DNA of 14,124 bases from Betaproteobacteria bacterium UBA6910 (GCA_002451065.1 DKBC01000087.1:1-14124), one strand, 5' to 3'. Shown: positions 1 to 6,468, counted from the first letter of the stretch. Made by a program: numbers and translations. The notes: generated by a model from the sequence alone, not told the origin.

Positions 1-303
1 AACGAGGAGCAGATGACGCTGTTGGGGCGGCCGGCCCGCTCCACCTTTTACCGATGGAAAAAGGGGGAGCCGGTGGTGCTTCCCCAAGATACCCTGGAGC
101 GCATTTCCTACCTGCTGGGGATTTACTCGGCACTGCAGGTCCTCCTTCCGGATCCGGGCGCCGCGGATGGCTGGATCCGGCGCGCCAATACCGCCGCGCC
201 CTTCGGCGGTGGAAGCGCGTTGGCAAGAATGCTGGGCGGAAGCGTGGCCGACCTGTTCGTGGTGCGGGAATATCTGGACGCGCAACGGGGCGGCTGGGGG
301 TGA
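1..303 (+). CDS. Xre/MbcA/ParS-type antitoxin, 5' end outside window
   Basis: This is the antitoxin of an Xre-RES toxin-antitoxin pair. Codons are open from base 1 (N-E-E-Q before the first ATG at 13), so the gene almost certainly starts upstream and only about 100 residues are visible. The first visible part, LLGRPARSTFYRWKKGE, looks like the recognition end of an Xre-like helix-turn-helix. The rest matches the MbcA/ParS/Xre C-terminal toxin-binding domain: LERISYLLGIYSALQVL, then a DGWIRR/N/PFGG segment, and an R-x-Y-L-D-A-x-R-G-G-W end. In this family the C-terminal domain blocks the toxin active site and the HTH autoregulates the operon. Its stop (301-303) overlaps the toxin start as GTGA, which implies translational coupling. 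Taking the ATG at 13 as the start would leave an incomplete HTH, so it is unlikely. Family assignment is firm; the true start is unknown. Confidence 0.9.
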   Translation, partial: NEEQMTLLGRPARSTFYRWKKGEPVVLPQDTLERISYLLGIYSALQVLLPDPGAADGWIRRANTAAPFGGGSALARMLGGSVADLFVVREYLDAQRGGWG

Positions 304-983
304 TCCCGCCGGTTTCCAGGATCGCCTGGCATCCCTGCTATCGGGTGGTGCCGAGCCGGTTTCCGCCGGTCAACCTGTTTGAGCGCGTGGCGGATCCCGC
401 GGATCTGGACGCGGTGTTCGCGGTGGAGTCCCTCACCAACCCCCGCCTGCGGCAGGAGGCGGGAATGCTTTCGCTGGTGCCCGTCGAGGATCGGGTAACG
501 GGCCCCGGGTCGAGCCCCCTCATGGCACCTTTCGTACACCTCAACCCCCTGGGCAGCCGCTTCAGCGACGGGACCTACGGCGTGTATTACGCGGGTGCTT
601 CCCTGGACACCGCCATCGCGGAAACCCGCTATCACCGCCAGCGTTTCATGGCGGCGACCCGGGAGCCGCCCCTCGAACTGGAGATGCGGGTCTACCTCGC
701 CAACCTGGACGGGGAACTCCACGATATACGGGGCCGTCGGGACTTGCCCGACGTTTACGACCCGGACGATTACACCGCCGGACGGGCCCTAGGCCGGAAG
801 TTGAGATCTCAGAACTCCTGGGGCGTGGCTTATGACAGCGTGCGCCACTCCGGAGGTCAATGCGCTGGCGTGCTGCGGCCACGCGTGCTGTCGAGGTGCC
901 GGCAGGGCGCACACCTGATCTATGCGTGGAACGGGCACCGCATCGAGGCCGTGTACGAGAAAAAGCTCTACGCCAAGTACTGA
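300..983 (+). CDS. RES-domain toxin (NAD+-degrading type)
   Basis: This is the toxin partner of the preceding antitoxin, 227 aa with a GTG start overlapping the antitoxin stop. RES toxins consume cellular NAD+ and cause stasis. The RES fold is recognisable along the whole length: WHPCYRVVPSRFPPVNLFER at the N-terminus, then ESLTNPRL, GSRFSDGTYGVYYA, AIAETRYH, YDPDDYTAGRALGRKLR, SWGVAYDSVRH and CRQGAHL near the end. The conserved Arg, Tyr and Glu expected at the active site are R87, Y97 and E108, and a conserved Ser is S180 in the YDSVRH segment. So the toxin appears intact and not decayed. A longer reading frame extends upstream through the antitoxin in another frame, but nothing there resembles RES. 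The GTG is preferred because the RES homology begins right after it and because of the GTGA junction. Confidence 0.92.
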   Translation: MIPPVSRIAWHPCYRVVPSRFPPVNLFERVADPADLDAVFAVESLTNPRLRQEAGMLSLVPVEDRVTGPGSSPLMAPFVHLNPLGSRFSDGTYGVYYAGASLDTAIAETRYHRQRFMAATREPPLELEMRVYLANLDGELHDIRGRRDLPDVYDPDDYTAGRALGRKLRSQNSWGVAYDSVRHSGGQCAGVLRPRVLSRCRQGAHLIYAWNGHRIEAVYEKKLYAKY

Positions 984-1010
984 AGCAGCGGCCCGCGTTA
1001 CCATATAGCC

Positions 1011-1331
1011 ATGCTCATACGATTCGACAGCAAGGTGGGGCGGATCACGCTGTTTGGCAGCGTCGCGGTACAGCTCCTCAAGATGATGGGTCATAGCGGC
1101 ACCGTTCCCGGCGCCCTGCTGGCCACAGACATCCCGGAGGCGGTGGCGCGGCTGAAGCAGGCGCTCGCCGCTTACCAGGAGCCGCCGCCCAAGGCAAGGT
1201 CCGAAAAGGAATGGGACGAGGAGCCGCCCGTTCCGCTTCGAAACCGCGCATTTCCCTTGATCCAGCTGCTCGAGGAATCGGCGAACGCGGATTCCTCCGT
1301 CATGTGGAGCGAGACCGGCCTCGAGCTCTAA
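1011..1331 (+). CDS. DUF1840 family protein
   Basis: A small soluble protein of 106 aa that I place in the DUF1840 family. The pattern is M-L-I-R-F-D-S-K at the start, a LFGSVAVQLLKMMG segment, then DIPEAVARLKQAL, a charged Pro-rich linker, and an RAFPLIQLLEESA segment before a WSE end. No enzyme motif, membrane segment or signal peptide is visible, and the family has no established function. It lies 27 bp after the toxin gene with no clear Shine-Dalgarno sequence before the ATG, so it may have its own transcript. It is probably a host chromosomal gene, not part of the toxin-antitoxin module. Family assignment rests on pattern recognition of the N-terminus and the RAFPLI segment. Confidence 0.8.
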   Translation: MLIRFDSKVGRITLFGSVAVQLLKMMGHSGTVPGALLATDIPEAVARLKQALAAYQEPPPKARSEKEWDEEPPVPLRNRAFPLIQLLEESANADSSVMWSETGLEL

Positions 1332-1432
1332 CCGTCGTCAATTTCCTCGACGCGGGCGCATGAATCCGGGACCATGCCGGACATTCCTTCGCCAGGCGTC
1401 CTCCGTTCTTTCCAACTAGCGCTGCCACTGAG

Positions 1433-2656
1433 TTGTCCTCCTTCCTGAGAATCCTTGTCGCGCCCCTCGCCATCATGGCTGCGGCCGGATTGGCCTTGGC
1501 GTTCAAGCGCTCCCTCGGCCCGCAGCTCTCGGGCGTCGTGTTTTACGCGCCCTACGTGGCCTATGCCCTGGGAGCCGCCATCAGCCTCTGGTTCCGCCGC
1601 GCTCGGACCTTCCTGCTGGTCGCCCTGCTGTTCGTGGCCTATGTCGGGTATGAGGCGGGCATGGCCATGGGGCCCTCCAGCTTCCCCGCACGCGTGGTGC
1701 TGGTCTCCATTATGATTTTCCTGCCCCTCAATTTTCTGCTGGCGATCGCGCTGCCGGAGCGCGCCGTGCTCCATCACCGGAGCTATCGCTGGCTGTTCCT
1801 GGTGGCGGCGCAAGTCCTTGTGACGCGATGGGTGGCTTCCGCGGGCCGCAGCCTGTTCTCCGGCACGGCCTGGGAAAGCCTGTTGGAGCATTGGCTCTTG
1901 ACCGGCACGCCGCCGCCATTGGCGATGATTTTCATCGCGGCAGCCTTTATCGCCGCGGTGGCCAAGTCGCTGCCCCGCGGCGCGCCCCTCGAGGTCGGAG
2001 CCGCGGGCGCCATGCTCGCGTTTTTCGCCGCCTGCCTCGGAGCGGGAGATCCCCCCCAGTTCCAGATCTTCATGGCCGCCGCGGGCCTGATACTGCTGAT
2101 GGCGGTCCTGCAGGAGTCCCACGGCATGGCGTTCCGGGACGAGCTCACCGGACTGCCGAGCCGGCGCACCCTGGAAGAGCGGCTGCGCACGCTCGGAGGC
2201 GTGTATACCGTCGCGATGGTGGACGTGGATCATTTCAAGAAATTCAACGACACCTATGGTCACGACGTCGGGGACCAGGTGCTGCGCCTGGTGGCGGCGC
2301 GCCTCATGGAAGTGGGCGGGGGAGGGAGGGCGTTCCGCTACGGGGGCGAGGAGTTCGCGGTGGTGTTCCCGGACCGGCCGGTCAAGCAGGTGCTCCCGGA
2401 ACTGGAGGCCCTGCGCGAGGGCATCCAGTCCTACCGGGTGGCGCTGCGGGGCAAGGACCGCCCCAAGGACGCCGAAACCGGCCGGGATCACCGCGGGAAA
2501 AAAGGCCGGGGCGCGAGCGGCGTGTCGGTCACGGTAAGCATAGGCGCGGCGGAGCGCAGCGACTGGTTCCCGACCGCGGACGAGGTGGTGCGCGGCGCCG
2601 ATGAGGCGCTGTATCGGGCCAAGAAGCGCGGCCGCAACCGGGTGGTCAGCCGCTGA
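1433..2656 (+). CDS. Membrane-anchored GGDEF diguanylate cyclase
   Basis: Predicted to make cyclic di-GMP from two GTP at the inner membrane. The N-terminal half (about residues 5-225) is a run of roughly six hydrophobic helices without a recognised sensor domain. The GGDEF domain starts at D236 (DELTGLPSRRTLEERL), carries D264 and N272 in VDVDHFKKFND, and has an intact active loop GGEEF at residues 304-308 followed by TVSIGAAE and ADEALYRAKKRGRNRV. The product-inhibition I-site (RxxD) is absent: the aligned positions are G295-G298. A basic insertion of about 25 residues (GKDRPKDAETGRDHRGKKGR) precedes the TVSIG strand. The start is uncertain: TTG 1433 opens the frame, while ATG 1475 (residue 15) would shorten the first helix; neither has a good Shine-Dalgarno sequence. 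The gene's end overlaps the convergent PAS-GAF gene by 11 bp. Confidence 0.92.
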   Translation: MSSFLRILVAPLAIMAAAGLALAFKRSLGPQLSGVVFYAPYVAYALGAAISLWFRRARTFLLVALLFVAYVGYEAGMAMGPSSFPARVVLVSIMIFLPLNFLLAIALPERAVLHHRSYRWLFLVAAQVLVTRWVASAGRSLFSGTAWESLLEHWLLTGTPPPLAMIFIAAAFIAAVAKSLPRGAPLEVGAAGAMLAFFAACLGAGDPPQFQIFMAAAGLILLMAVLQESHGMAFRDELTGLPSRRTLEERLRTLGGVYTVAMVDVDHFKKFNDTYGHDVGDQVLRLVAARLMEVGGGGRAFRYGGEEFAVVFPDRPVKQVLPELEALREGIQSYRVALRGKDRPKDAETGRDHRGKKGRGASGVSVTVSIGAAERSDWFPTADEVVRGADEALYRAKKRGRNRVVSR

Positions 2657-3863
2657 TCCCGGCGGGCATGGTCAGCCGGCGCAGTTCCTCCAGCGCGCGC
2701 ATGCGTTCGAGCTCGGCCCCGGCGCGGGCAGCGAATATGCGGAAGACAGCGTCCACCACCACGTCCTCCGGCATCTCGCGCCGGTCGAGAAAGGCGAGAT
2801 GCCCGATGACCCTGCCGTCGCTGCCGAAAATCGGCACGCCCAGGTAGGCCTCCCAGGACCGCTCCCGGGGAAACAGGACGCCCACGTCCCGGGGATAAAA
2901 GCAGGTCCGGCCCTCCATCACGCGTTCGCAGGGCGAACCGGGCAGTTCATACTCGAAGTTGTTGGCGAAGTCCCGCCCCGACCAGTGGGCGAGGGTGCGC
3001 ACCCGGGTCGGGGGCTGGTCGCAGCATTCCGTGATGAACGCCCTCTCGACGTGCAGCGCACGGGCGAAATGCTGCACCATGGAACGGAACAGCATGTCGC
3101 CGAACGCCCCCGAGGTTCCCTCTACGATCTCGTGCAGAATGCTCTCCACGTGACGGATGCGGGTGACGTCCGTGTCGAGCCCCACCACCCGGTACGCGCT
3201 GCCGCTCGCGCGCCGGATCGCGGCCCCGCGCGAGAGCACCCAGCGGACGCCCCCGTCCTTGTGCAGCAGCCGGTGCTCATCCTGATACCGCGGGGACGCC
3301 CCGCGGATGTGATTCTCTAGGGCCTCCTCGGCGCGAGCGCGATCCTCGGGATGCAGCCGCTCAACCCAGACTTCCCGGGTATCGGGAATCTCGCCTTCCG
3401 CGAAACCCAGCATGCTTTTCCAACGTGGCGACAGGTACATGGCCCCGGTCTTGAGATCCCACTCCCACAGGCCATCGCTGGCATTGCGCACCGCCAGGAC
3501 GTACCGTTCCTCGGCAAGCTGCAAGCTGGATTTCGCTTCTTGACACTGGCGCAGCGCCTGCTCGACGTCGGCGTCACGCTGCGCGAGCCGATGCTCCAGA
3601 GCACGGACGTGTTGCGCCAGGCGCTCGATCTCGTCACCTGGCCCGTTGGCAGCGCCGAGCGCCGCCAGGGGACGCCGAACCGCCAGGTGAAAGGCGAGCT
3701 TCGCCACCCCCAGCAGTCCAACGATCCCGATTCCGACCACTCCTGCCACGGCATAACGGGTATCTGCCGCCGGGTCACCGGGCAACCATCCCCAAACGAC
3801 CCAAGCCACGATCAGGGCACCCGACGCGGCGATGGGGAGGAGCAGACGGCGCCCGAGGGTCAT
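2646..3863 (-). CDS. Membrane PAS-GAF sensor protein without output domain
   Basis: A 405-aa predicted inner-membrane signalling protein. Two hydrophobic segments (about 7-27 and 37-62) bracket a short periplasmic loop. They are followed by a heptad-like linker rich in Glu, Arg and Leu (about 75-120), a PAS domain of the PAS_3 type (about 120-240; GLWEWDLKTG, SPRWKSMLGF, VERLHPEDR, HRLLHKDGGVRWVLSRG) and a GAF domain (about 245-395; LGVPIFGSDGRVIGHLAFLD). It ends about ten residues after the last GAF helix, with no histidine kinase, GGDEF, EAL or sigma-54 domain. It may therefore act by dimerisation or through a partner; the convergent diguanylate cyclase is the obvious candidate, but this is only inferred from adjacency. 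The ATG at 3863 is the furthest upstream start and lies just before the first hydrophobic segment; no strong ribosome site is seen. The ligand is unknown. Confidence 0.85.
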   Translation of the reverse strand: MTLGRRLLLPIAASGALIVAWVVWGWLPGDPAADTRYAVAGVVGIGIVGLLGVAKLAFHLAVRRPLAALGAANGPGDEIERLAQHVRALEHRLAQRDADVEQALRQCQEAKSSLQLAEERYVLAVRNASDGLWEWDLKTGAMYLSPRWKSMLGFAEGEIPDTREVWVERLHPEDRARAEEALENHIRGASPRYQDEHRLLHKDGGVRWVLSRGAAIRRASGSAYRVVGLDTDVTRIRHVESILHEIVEGTSGAFGDMLFRSMVQHFARALHVERAFITECCDQPPTRVRTLAHWSGRDFANNFEYELPGSPCERVMEGRTCFYPRDVGVLFPRERSWEAYLGVPIFGSDGRVIGHLAFLDRREMPEDVVVDAVFRIFAARAGAELERMRALEELRRLTMPAGISG

Positions 3864-3908
3864 GGCCGAGGGCTGGTGGAAAAGCGTCGGCCCGGAAACT
3901 GCCGACTC

Positions 3909-3926
3909 GGCCCCGTTTGCGGGGCC
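3909..3926 (-). promoter_or_regulatory. Hairpin in leader of the PAS-GAF gene
   Basis: A perfect 7-bp inverted repeat (GGCCCCG ... CGGGGCC) with a 4-nt loop. It ends 46 bp before the sensor gene's ATG on the minus strand and would fold in its 5' leader. It has no U-tract on either strand, so it is not an intrinsic terminator. A role in translation control or mRNA stability is possible but unproven. Confidence 0.4.
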
Positions 3927-3964
3927 CAGGAAGACACAATCGCAGTGGAAAACATGGTTGGGAA

Positions 3965-3993
3965 TTGGTTTCTGGGCAGGCCCACCTTATAGA
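3965..3993 (+). promoter_or_regulatory. Weak sigma-70-like promoter candidate
   Basis: TTGGTT (3965-3970) and TATAGA (3988-3993) are separated by 17 bp, the optimal spacing. The -35 box matches the consensus at 3 of 6 positions and the -10 box at 4 of 6. It would start a transcript near base 4000, giving a leader of about 140 nt before the first gene of the metallophore locus. In so GC-rich a window this is one of the few AT-containing -10-like sites, but the match is modest. Confidence 0.3.
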
Positions 3994-4052
3994 CCCGACC
4001 CGCCTTCGTGGCAAGACCGGGCCGTCGGCCGGCGCGACCAAAGCTTTAAGCC

Positions 4053-4072
4053 TTCGTGACCGATTCGTGACC
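4053..4072 (+). repeat. Tandem 9-bp direct repeat TTCGTGACC, operator candidate
   Basis: TTCGTGACC occurs at 4053-4061 and again at 4064-4072, separated by 2 bp. The repeat period is 11 bp, about one helical turn, so both copies face the same side of the DNA. The pair lies 62 bp before the strong Shine-Dalgarno sequence of the first metallophore-locus gene. This fits an activator or repressor half-site pair. Alternatively, GTGACC differs by one base from the GTAACC -35 element of the SigF-type sigma factor that controls Caulobacter bufferin genes, but no convincing matching -10 (CGAA) follows at the right distance. Confidence 0.45.
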
Positions 4073-4144
4073 AGTGGCGGTGACACTCGGGGTGGCTGAC
4101 ACACAGTTCCCGCTCCCCGTGGGACGGGACACCAGGAGACAACC

Positions 4145-4342
4145 ATGAGCACGTCACGTTCTACAGCAGCAGGGCCCGGCACGGGGCATGCATCGAGGCG
4201 CCCGGCGCTGGCGTTTCCCGGCGCCAACGAAATGCGCGGGTTCGAGTTCGAGGAGGAAGACTCGGATTGGGAGGAACTTCGCTTGGTCGGTTTGATCGAG
4301 CGCGACGGCTTCCTCCCCATCGACACCCTCGACGCAGACTGA
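4145..4342 (+). CDS. Small acidic Cys-less protein upstream of the MNIO gene
   Basis: A 65-aa protein that I do not recognise. It has a strong ribosome site (AGGAG at 4134-4138, 6 bp before ATG), which supports translation. Residues 1-27 are rich in Ser, Gly, Ala and Arg without acidic residues. Residues 29-44 are strongly acidic (E34, E36-E38, D39, D41, E43, E44 around W42), and the tail is hydrophobic and acidic, ending in D65. There is no signal peptide, membrane segment or cysteine. It ends 13 bp before the MNIO gene, the position usually held by a RiPP precursor or by an accessory protein. Because the locus already has a clear four-Cys precursor, this may be a second substrate, a leader-binding partner or an unrelated small protein. 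The sequence alone does not decide this. Confidence 0.7.
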   Translation: MSTSRSTAAGPGTGHASRRPALAFPGANEMRGFEFEEEDSDWEELRLVGLIERDGFLPIDTLDAD

Positions 4343-4355
4343 AAATAACCCGTCG

Positions 4356-5231
4356 ATGGCGATCACGGGCGGCCCGATGGAGCCGCCGCATCAGCGCTTG
4401 CCCTCCCGGCTCCCGCCGCGCGAAGGCATCGGACTGCGGGCAGCCCACTACCGGGAACTGCTCGCAACGCGCCCGGATGTGGGATGGCTCGAAGTCCACA
4501 GCGAAAACTATTTCGGTGCCGGCGGACAGCCCCTGCACTACCTGGAGCGCGCGCGGGAACATTACCCGCTGAGCCTGCACGGTGTCGGCCTTTCCCTGGG
4601 CTCGGTGGGCCCGCTCGACCGGGAGCACTTGAGACGGCTCCGAGCTCTCGCGCAACGCATGGAACCGGCCATGGTCTCGGAGCACCTATGCTGGGGATCC
4701 TTCGGTGGCCGCCATGTCAACGACCTGGTGCCGCTGCCCTACACCGAGGAAGCGCTGGAGGTGGTCTCCGCCCACATCCGCGAAGCGCAGGATTTCCTCG
4801 GCCGCGAGATCCTGATCGAGAACGTCTCGAGCTACCTTCAGTTTGCCCACTCGACGATCCCCGAATGGGAATTCCTGGTGGAGGCCGCGCGGCGCGGGGG
4901 CTGCGGCATCCTGCTCGACGTCAACAATATCTACGTCTCCAGCGCCAATCACGCCTTCGATGCCGCCCTCTACCTGGACGCCATACCGGCGCCGCTGGTG
5001 CGCGAAATCCATCTGGCGGGCTTTGACCGGGGCCCTGACTGCCTCATCGACACCCACGGCACCCGGGTGGCAGAGCCGGTGTGGTCCCTTTACCGCAAAG
5101 CCCTGGACCGCTTCGGACGGGTGCCGACCCTGATCGAATGGGACACGGACATACCGGATCTGGCGGTGCTGGTGGAAGAGGCCCAAAAGGCGCGGACGAT
5201 GATGGAGGCAGGGGTTGCCGAGCCTGCGTGA
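4356..5231 (+). CDS. bufB: BufB-type MNIO (DUF692), RiPP-modifying di/tri-iron oxygenase
   Basis: A multinuclear non-heme iron-dependent oxidative enzyme of the DUF692 family. With its DUF2063 partner it is expected to oxidise cysteines of the bufferin precursor, which in studied bufferins become thiooxazole heterocycles that help bind copper. The protein has 291 aa and a TIM-barrel pattern. Signature segments are GIGLRAAHY (24-32), EVHSENYFG (46-54), LHGVGLSLG (74-82), VSEHLCW (107-113), IENVSSYL (154-161), DVNNIYVSSANH (188-199), HLAGF (219-223), DTHG (232-235) and EWDTDIP (261-267). Likely iron ligands lie among H75, E109/H110, E155, D188, H219, D232, H234 and E261, inferred from family conservation. 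The start may be ATG 4356 or ATG 4377 (residue 8). Neither has a good Shine-Dalgarno sequence, so translation may be coupled to the upstream small gene. The end overlaps bufC by 17 bp. Confidence 0.93.
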   Translation: MAITGGPMEPPHQRLPSRLPPREGIGLRAAHYRELLATRPDVGWLEVHSENYFGAGGQPLHYLERAREHYPLSLHGVGLSLGSVGPLDREHLRRLRALAQRMEPAMVSEHLCWGSFGGRHVNDLVPLPYTEEALEVVSAHIREAQDFLGREILIENVSSYLQFAHSTIPEWEFLVEAARRGGCGILLDVNNIYVSSANHAFDAALYLDAIPAPLVREIHLAGFDRGPDCLIDTHGTRVAEPVWSLYRKALDRFGRVPTLIEWDTDIPDLAVLVEEAQKARTMMEAGVAEPA

Positions 5232-5985
5232 CATCCAGTCGGCATTCGTGGAAGCCCTCTTCGGCGGCAAGGACGACTGGCTTTCGAATCACATCCTGGC
5301 AGGCGAGATGGCGCCCGGCGCGCGGCTCGACCTCTATCGCAACAACGTGCTTCACAACTACCGGGAGGCCCTGCGCGCGGTCTATCCGGTGATCGAACGC
5401 CTGGTGGGCGAGGAGTTCTTCCGCCACGCCGCCCGGCGCTATGGGCTCGCGTGCCCGTCGACGAGCGGCGACATCCAGGACTACGGAAGAAGTTTTCCCG
5501 AGTTTCTCGCCACCCTGCCCGGCGCCCACGAACTCCCCTACCTGCGCGACACGGCGCGTCTCGAGTGGCTGGTGCACGAAGCGTTCCACGCCGCCGAGCA
5601 CGGGGCCTTGAACCTGGCCGCACTCGCCGCCGTTCCTGCGCAGCGCTATCCCGATCTTCACTTCGCGCTGCATCCCTCGTGCCGGCTGCTGGCTTCGCAT
5701 TACCCGGTGCACCGGATCTGGGAGGCGAATCAGCCGGCGCGAGGCGTCGCGGAAGGGGTGGACTTGCGCCTGGGCGGCGTGAACCTGCTGGTCTGGCGGC
5801 GGCGATTCGAGGTCGAGATGGCGCCGCTGCCGGCCCCCGCGTACGCGCTGCTCCAGGCCCTTGCCCGGGGCGCCGCCCTCGGCGGGGCATGCGAGGCCGC
5901 GTTTGCCGCCGGGGATGGTTTCGACGTCGGCCAGGCTTTGCGCGCATGGGTCCTCGACGGCGTGGTGGCGCGCTTCGACTCGTGA
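5215..5985 (+). CDS. bufC: BufC-type DUF2063 partner protein of the MNIO
   Basis: A 256-aa cytoplasmic protein of the DUF2063/HvfC/BufC family, the obligate partner that presents the precursor to the DUF692 enzyme. The N-terminal DUF2063 domain is clear (IQSAFVEALFG, RLDLYRNNVLHNYREALRAV, YPVIERLVGEEFFRHAARRY). The middle and C-terminal part continues the known architecture (LARLEW-like TARLEWLVHEAFHAAE, LHPSCRLLASHYPVHRIWEA, LLVWRRRFEVEMAPL). The TTG start at 5215 is chosen because GGAGG (5204-5208) sits 6 bp before it and the following residues, PSLRDIQSAF, match the family N-terminus. It overlaps bufB by 17 bp, which fits a tightly coupled pair. No membrane segment is visible. Confidence 0.93.
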   Translation: MPSLRDIQSAFVEALFGGKDDWLSNHILAGEMAPGARLDLYRNNVLHNYREALRAVYPVIERLVGEEFFRHAARRYGLACPSTSGDIQDYGRSFPEFLATLPGAHELPYLRDTARLEWLVHEAFHAAEHGALNLAALAAVPAQRYPDLHFALHPSCRLLASHYPVHRIWEANQPARGVAEGVDLRLGGVNLLVWRRRFEVEMAPLPAPAYALLQALARGAALGGACEAAFAAGDGFDVGQALRAWVLDGVVARFDS

Positions 5986-6044
5986 TGAAAAAGTGAGGAT
6001 TCCGCGACGAGCACGGGAGACTTGTTGCGCACACTGCCTACTCA

Positions 6045-6071
6045 TTGGAGTCCGGATTTCTCGGACTCCAG
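6045..6071 (+). promoter_or_regulatory. Hairpin in the bufC-bufA intergenic region
   Basis: TGGAGTCCG (6046-6054) and CGGACTCCA (6062-6070) are perfect 9-bp inverted repeats. With G-U pairs at both ends the stem reaches 11 bp around a 5-nt loop. It lies 20 bp before the GGAGGT ribosome site of bufA and has no U-tract. It could mark a processing site, a 5' stabilising structure for the precursor message or a regulator-binding palindrome. It sits in a 118-bp gap, the largest between genes of the locus. Confidence 0.6.
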
Positions 6072-6103
6072 ATCACCCACTCAACTGACAGGAGGTAGCA
6101 GCA

Positions 6104-6394
6104 ATGGACAAGTCCGACATTATCCGTAGCGCGATTATTGGGGTGCTTGCTCTTGGCGTCAGCGCCGGCGCGGGCCAGGCTCTGGCCGCCAAAGGCGACA
6201 ACGAGAAGTGCGCCGGCATCGTGAAGGCCGGCAAGAATGACTGTGGCACCAGCGTCAGCTCCTGCGCCGGGACCTCGAAGAAGGACGCCGACGCGGAAGC
6301 CTGGATCTACGTGCCCAAAGGCACGTGCGAAAGAATCGTGGGCGGGCGCATCCAGACCTCGTCGGACGCCAAGCCCGGCGGCAAGAAGGGTTGA
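6104..6394 (+). CDS. bufA: BufA1-type bufferin precursor (DUF2282), exported metallophore peptide
   Basis: A 96-aa precursor of a bufferin-1-type metallophore (DUF2282). A signal peptide spans residues 1 to about 28 (IIGVLALGVSAGAGQALA, cleavage near A28/A29), so the product is exported to the periplasm after modification. The mature part carries the four family cysteines: C36 in NEKCAGI, C47 in AGKNDCG, C54 in SSCAG and C75 in VPKGTCERIVGG. In characterised bufferins the two central cysteines are converted to thiooxazoles and the outer two pair, giving a copper-binding peptide. Start choice is supported by GGAGGT (6091-6096), 7 bp before ATG. The gene lies after bufC rather than at the head of the operon, between two hairpins. 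The His usually seen just before the third Cys (HSCAG/HACAG) is replaced by Ser. Confidence 0.93.
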   Translation: MDKSDIIRSAIIGVLALGVSAGAGQALAAKGDNEKCAGIVKAGKNDCGTSVSSCAGTSKKDADAEAWIYVPKGTCERIVGGRIQTSSDAKPGGKKG

Positions 6395-6402
6395 TGGCGT
6401 CC

Positions 6403-6437
6403 GGGGTGGCGGGGCGCGGGCGGCGCTCCGCCACCCC
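6403..6437 (+). promoter_or_regulatory. Strong GC hairpin directly after bufA
   Basis: A 15-bp stem (6403-6417 pairs with 6423-6437, one G-U pair) with a 5-nt loop, starting 8 bp after the bufA stop. It is not followed by a U-tract and the next gene is 31 bp away in the same direction, so it is not a classical terminator. It is best read as a 3' barrier that protects the bufA message or causes partial readthrough into doxX. Confidence 0.65.
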
Positions 6438-6468
6438 TGGGCCAGGCCAATGCTCCTAGGAGAACGAG

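Larger units (their letters stand above)
3864..4144. promoter_or_regulatory. Divergent intergenic region, probable control region
   Basis: A 281-bp region between the leftward PAS-GAF gene and the rightward metallophore locus, so promoters for both should lie here. I see a short hairpin near the sensor gene, a weak sigma-70-like pair at 3965-3993, an 8-bp AAAGCTTT palindrome at 4040-4047 and tandem TTCGTGACC repeats at 4053-4072. TGACAC also occurs twice (4081-4086 and 4097-4102), 16 bp apart. No convincing coding sequence is present on either strand. Confidence 0.6.

Noticed and set aside
1328..2491. 387-codon minus-strand open frame
   Set aside because: It is opposite the GGDEF gene and rich in His/Gln/Gly without domain signatures.
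6403..6437. Intrinsic terminator after bufA
   Set aside because: The stem is strong but no U-tract follows and doxX starts 31 bp later; kept as a barrier or attenuating hairpin instead.
6453..6462. CTCCTAGGAG palindrome containing the doxX ribosome site
   Set aside because: With no loop it cannot form a useful hairpin (only about 3 bp would pair), so sequestration of the ribosome site is not supported.
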